From positions 1-30,565 of IMG/VR virus record IMGVR_UViG_3300042924_000915: a stretch of 30,565 nucleotides of DNA; one strand, 5' to 3'. The DNA is from a virus. A program made the position numbers and the translations under genes. This document shows positions 28,840-30,565 of this stretch, piece after piece (the stretch's first letter is position 1; each line of letters begins with the position of its first letter). The notes beneath the pieces are model-generated. The model saw only the letters and a program-made list of their open reading frames with translations. It made no database searches and was not told the DNA's origin.

Positions 28840-30565
28840 ATGGCCAGAATCTCAAACGACCAACGGCTCTCGAATCTGCACAGCGAAGCCCTGCGCCAGT
28901 TCAATGACATCCAGACTGCGCTGCGGGATGAGCGCCTGCAGTGCCTGCAAGACAGGCGCTTCTACTCCCTGTGCGGCAGCCAGTGGGAAGGCCCATTGTG
29001 GGATCAGTATGAGAACAAGCCCAAGTTTGAGGTCAACAAGATCATGCTGGCGGTCATTCGCATCGTCAACGAATACCGCAACAACCGCATCACTGTGGAC
29101 TATGTGTCCAAAGACGGCACAGATAACGAGAAGCTGGCCGAAGTCTGCGATGGACTATACCGTGCCGACGAGCAGGCATCCGTGGCAGACGAGGCCTACG
29201 ATAACGCTTTCGAGGAGGCAGTCGGCGGCGGCATTGGTGCATGGCGGCTGCGCACCGTCTACGAGGACGAAGAGAACGGCGAAGATGACCGGCAGCGCAT
29301 TCGCATGGAGCCAATCTTTGATGCCGACAGCTCGGTGTTCTTTGACCTGAATGCCAAGCGCCAGGACAAGTCGGACGCCAAGTATGCCTTTGTGGTCTCC
29401 AGCATGACCCGCGAGAGCTACAAAGAAATCTACAACGACGACCCCACAGACTGGCCCAAGATCATCCACCAGTATGAGTTTGATTGGGCAACGCCTGATG
29501 TCGTGTTTGTGGCTGAGTACTTCAAGGTCGAGGAAAAGATCGAGACCATCCGCATCTTCCAGGCCATCGACGGCACCGAGGAGCGTTACAGCTCTTCCGA
29601 CTTCGCAGCCGACGAGACCCTAGAGGAAACGCTGGCAGCAGTCGGAACCCTTGAGGTGCGGCAGAAAAAGGTCAAGCGCAAGCGCGTGCGCAAGTACATC
29701 ATGTCCGGTGGCAAAGTGCTTGAGGACGCAGGCTACATTGCAGGCAACTGCATTCCGATTGTGGTGGTCTACGGCAAGCGCTGGTTCGTGGACAACATCG
29801 AACGCTGCATGGGTGCGGTACGCCTGGCCAAAGATGCCCAACGCCTGAAGAACATGCAGCTCTCCAAGCTGGGCGAGATCAGCGCACTGTCCAGCGTGGA
29901 AAAGCCAATCCTGGTTCCAGAGCAGGTCGCAGGCCACCAGGTCATGTGGGCCGAGGACAACCTCAAGGACTACCCTTACCTGCTGGTCAACCCGATCACA
30001 GGGCCAAACGGCGAGCAGCAAATCAGCGGCCCGATTGCGTACACGAAAAGCCCACAGATACCGCCAGCAATGGCCGCACTCCTGCAGATCACAGAGACCG
30101 ACATGCAGGACATTTTGGGCAATCCGCAAGGGGCTGACAAGATGGTGTCGGGCATTTCTGGCAAAGCCGTGGAGATGATCCAGACCCGTGTGGACATGCA
30201 GTCGTTCATTTACATGAGCAATTTTGCCAAGGGGATGAAACGCAGCGGCGAGATTTGGCTATCAATGGCGCGAGACATCTACGTTGAGGAAAAGCGCAAG
30301 ATGAAGGCCATTGCGCCAACTGGTGAGTCAAGCGTGGTCGAACTGATGAAGCCTGCGATTGACACCGAAACAGGCGCAATGGTCATGGAGAACGACCTCA
30401 GCTCTGCCACCTTTGATGTGATTGCCGAGGTTGGCCCATCCAGCAGCAGCAAAAAGCAGGCAACCGTCCGTGCCCTGACCGGAATGCTTGCCATGACGCA
30501 AGACCCAGAGACTGCGCAAGTCTTGACCGCAATGGCCATGATGAACATGGAGGGCGAAGGCCTCA
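28840..30565 (+). CDS. P22-like portal protein (3' truncated by the window end)
   Basis: ATG 28840 follows TTGAGGAATTAATCT and the frame stays open through the last base, giving 575 residues of an expected 700 or so. MARISNDQRLSNLHSEALRQ, the FYSLCGSQWEG motif, NKIMLAVIRIVNEYRNNRIT, and IFDADSSVFFDLNAKRQDKS are the P22 portal family pattern. MGAVRLAKDAQRLKNMQLSK and ISGKAVEMIQTRVDMQSFIY are further along. Portals form the dodecameric ring through which DNA is packaged and to which gp4 binds. The long C-terminal barrel helix typical of P22 would lie beyond the end. Confidence 0.92.
   Translation, partial: MARISNDQRLSNLHSEALRQFNDIQTALRDERLQCLQDRRFYSLCGSQWEGPLWDQYENKPKFEVNKIMLAVIRIVNEYRNNRITVDYVSKDGTDNEKLAEVCDGLYRADEQASVADEAYDNAFEEAVGGGIGAWRLRTVYEDEENGEDDRQRIRMEPIFDADSSVFFDLNAKRQDKSDAKYAFVVSSMTRESYKEIYNDDPTDWPKIIHQYEFDWATPDVVFVAEYFKVEEKIETIRIFQAIDGTEERYSSSDFAADETLEETLAAVGTLEVRQKKVKRKRVRKYIMSGGKVLEDAGYIAGNCIPIVVVYGKRWFVDNIERCMGAVRLAKDAQRLKNMQLSKLGEISALSSVEKPILVPEQVAGHQVMWAEDNLKDYPYLLVNPITGPNGEQQISGPIAYTKSPQIPPAMAALLQITETDMQDILGNPQGADKMVSGISGKAVEMIQTRVDMQSFIYMSNFAKGMKRSGEIWLSMARDIYVEEKRKMKAIAPTGESSVVELMKPAIDTETGAMVMENDLSSATFDVIAEVGPSSSSKKQATVRALTGMLAMTQDPETAQVLTAMAMMNMEGEGL

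Noticed and set aside
28811-28842. A promoter for the portal gene (TTGCAC with TATGGC 17 bases on).
   Set aside because: The -10 would overlap the start codon, so transcription would begin inside the gene; the match is probably chance.

Overview
The window is part of a tailed double-stranded DNA phage or prophage genome of the P22/Sf6 type (short tail, headful-type terminase). Recognisable members of that family are the Sf6-like small and large terminase subunits, a P22-like portal, the tail accessory factors gp4 and gp10, a likely tail needle, three DNA-ejection proteins in the P22 order, a tailspike head-binding protein and a pectate-lyase-fold depolymerase. GC content is moderate to high, nearly every gene overlaps its neighbour by 1-8 bases, and Shine-Dalgarno sites are mostly AAGGAG/AGGAG. 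Several proteins resemble those of phages from freshwater Burkholderiales, so a betaproteobacterial host is my best guess; nothing in the sequence proves it.

Layout. (1) 1-17468, plus strand: late structural and lysis genes. It opens with the 3' end of a capsid-associated protein and a clear terminator (300-329). Then come a short basic-protein gene, gp4, a beta-rich repeat protein, three tiny Lys/Arg-rich genes, gp10, a needle-like protein, small accessory genes, the ejection proteins (6703-11761), a three-gene receptor-binding cassette (11758-14279), small tail-associated genes, and a lysis region of several membrane proteins plus a GH108 endolysin. (2) 17472-24093, minus strand: the early block. 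Read in its transcription direction it holds a Sak4-type RecA-like ATPase, a small unknown, a DUF669-type ssDNA-binding protein, a Cas4-like Fe-S nuclease, an SF2 helicase, a Cys-rich protein, a VRR-NUC nuclease and a run of very small regulatory or membrane proteins. (3) 24094-24216: a divergent control region with two promoters lying face to face on the same 34 bp. (4) 24217-30565, plus strand: a small HTH protein, a TOPRIM primase-helicase, an iteron- and G-rich repeat region that looks like a replication origin, two small genes, terS, terL and the portal gene, which is cut by the window end.

In the usual circular P22-like map, the portal at the right end would lead through scaffold and coat back to the left end, so the missing piece should hold the portal 3' end, scaffold and major capsid genes. 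No integrase, CI-like repressor with a cleavage domain, or tRNA gene is visible, so the lifestyle cannot be decided from this window.

The least explained parts are non-coding: helically phased GCCCCT/AGGGGC repeats with a G-quadruplex motif after the primase-helicase gene, a 64-nt foldable element with a tRNA-like T-loop between the ssDNA-binding and nuclease genes, a plus-strand terminator inside the minus-strand block, and the overlapping divergent promoters.
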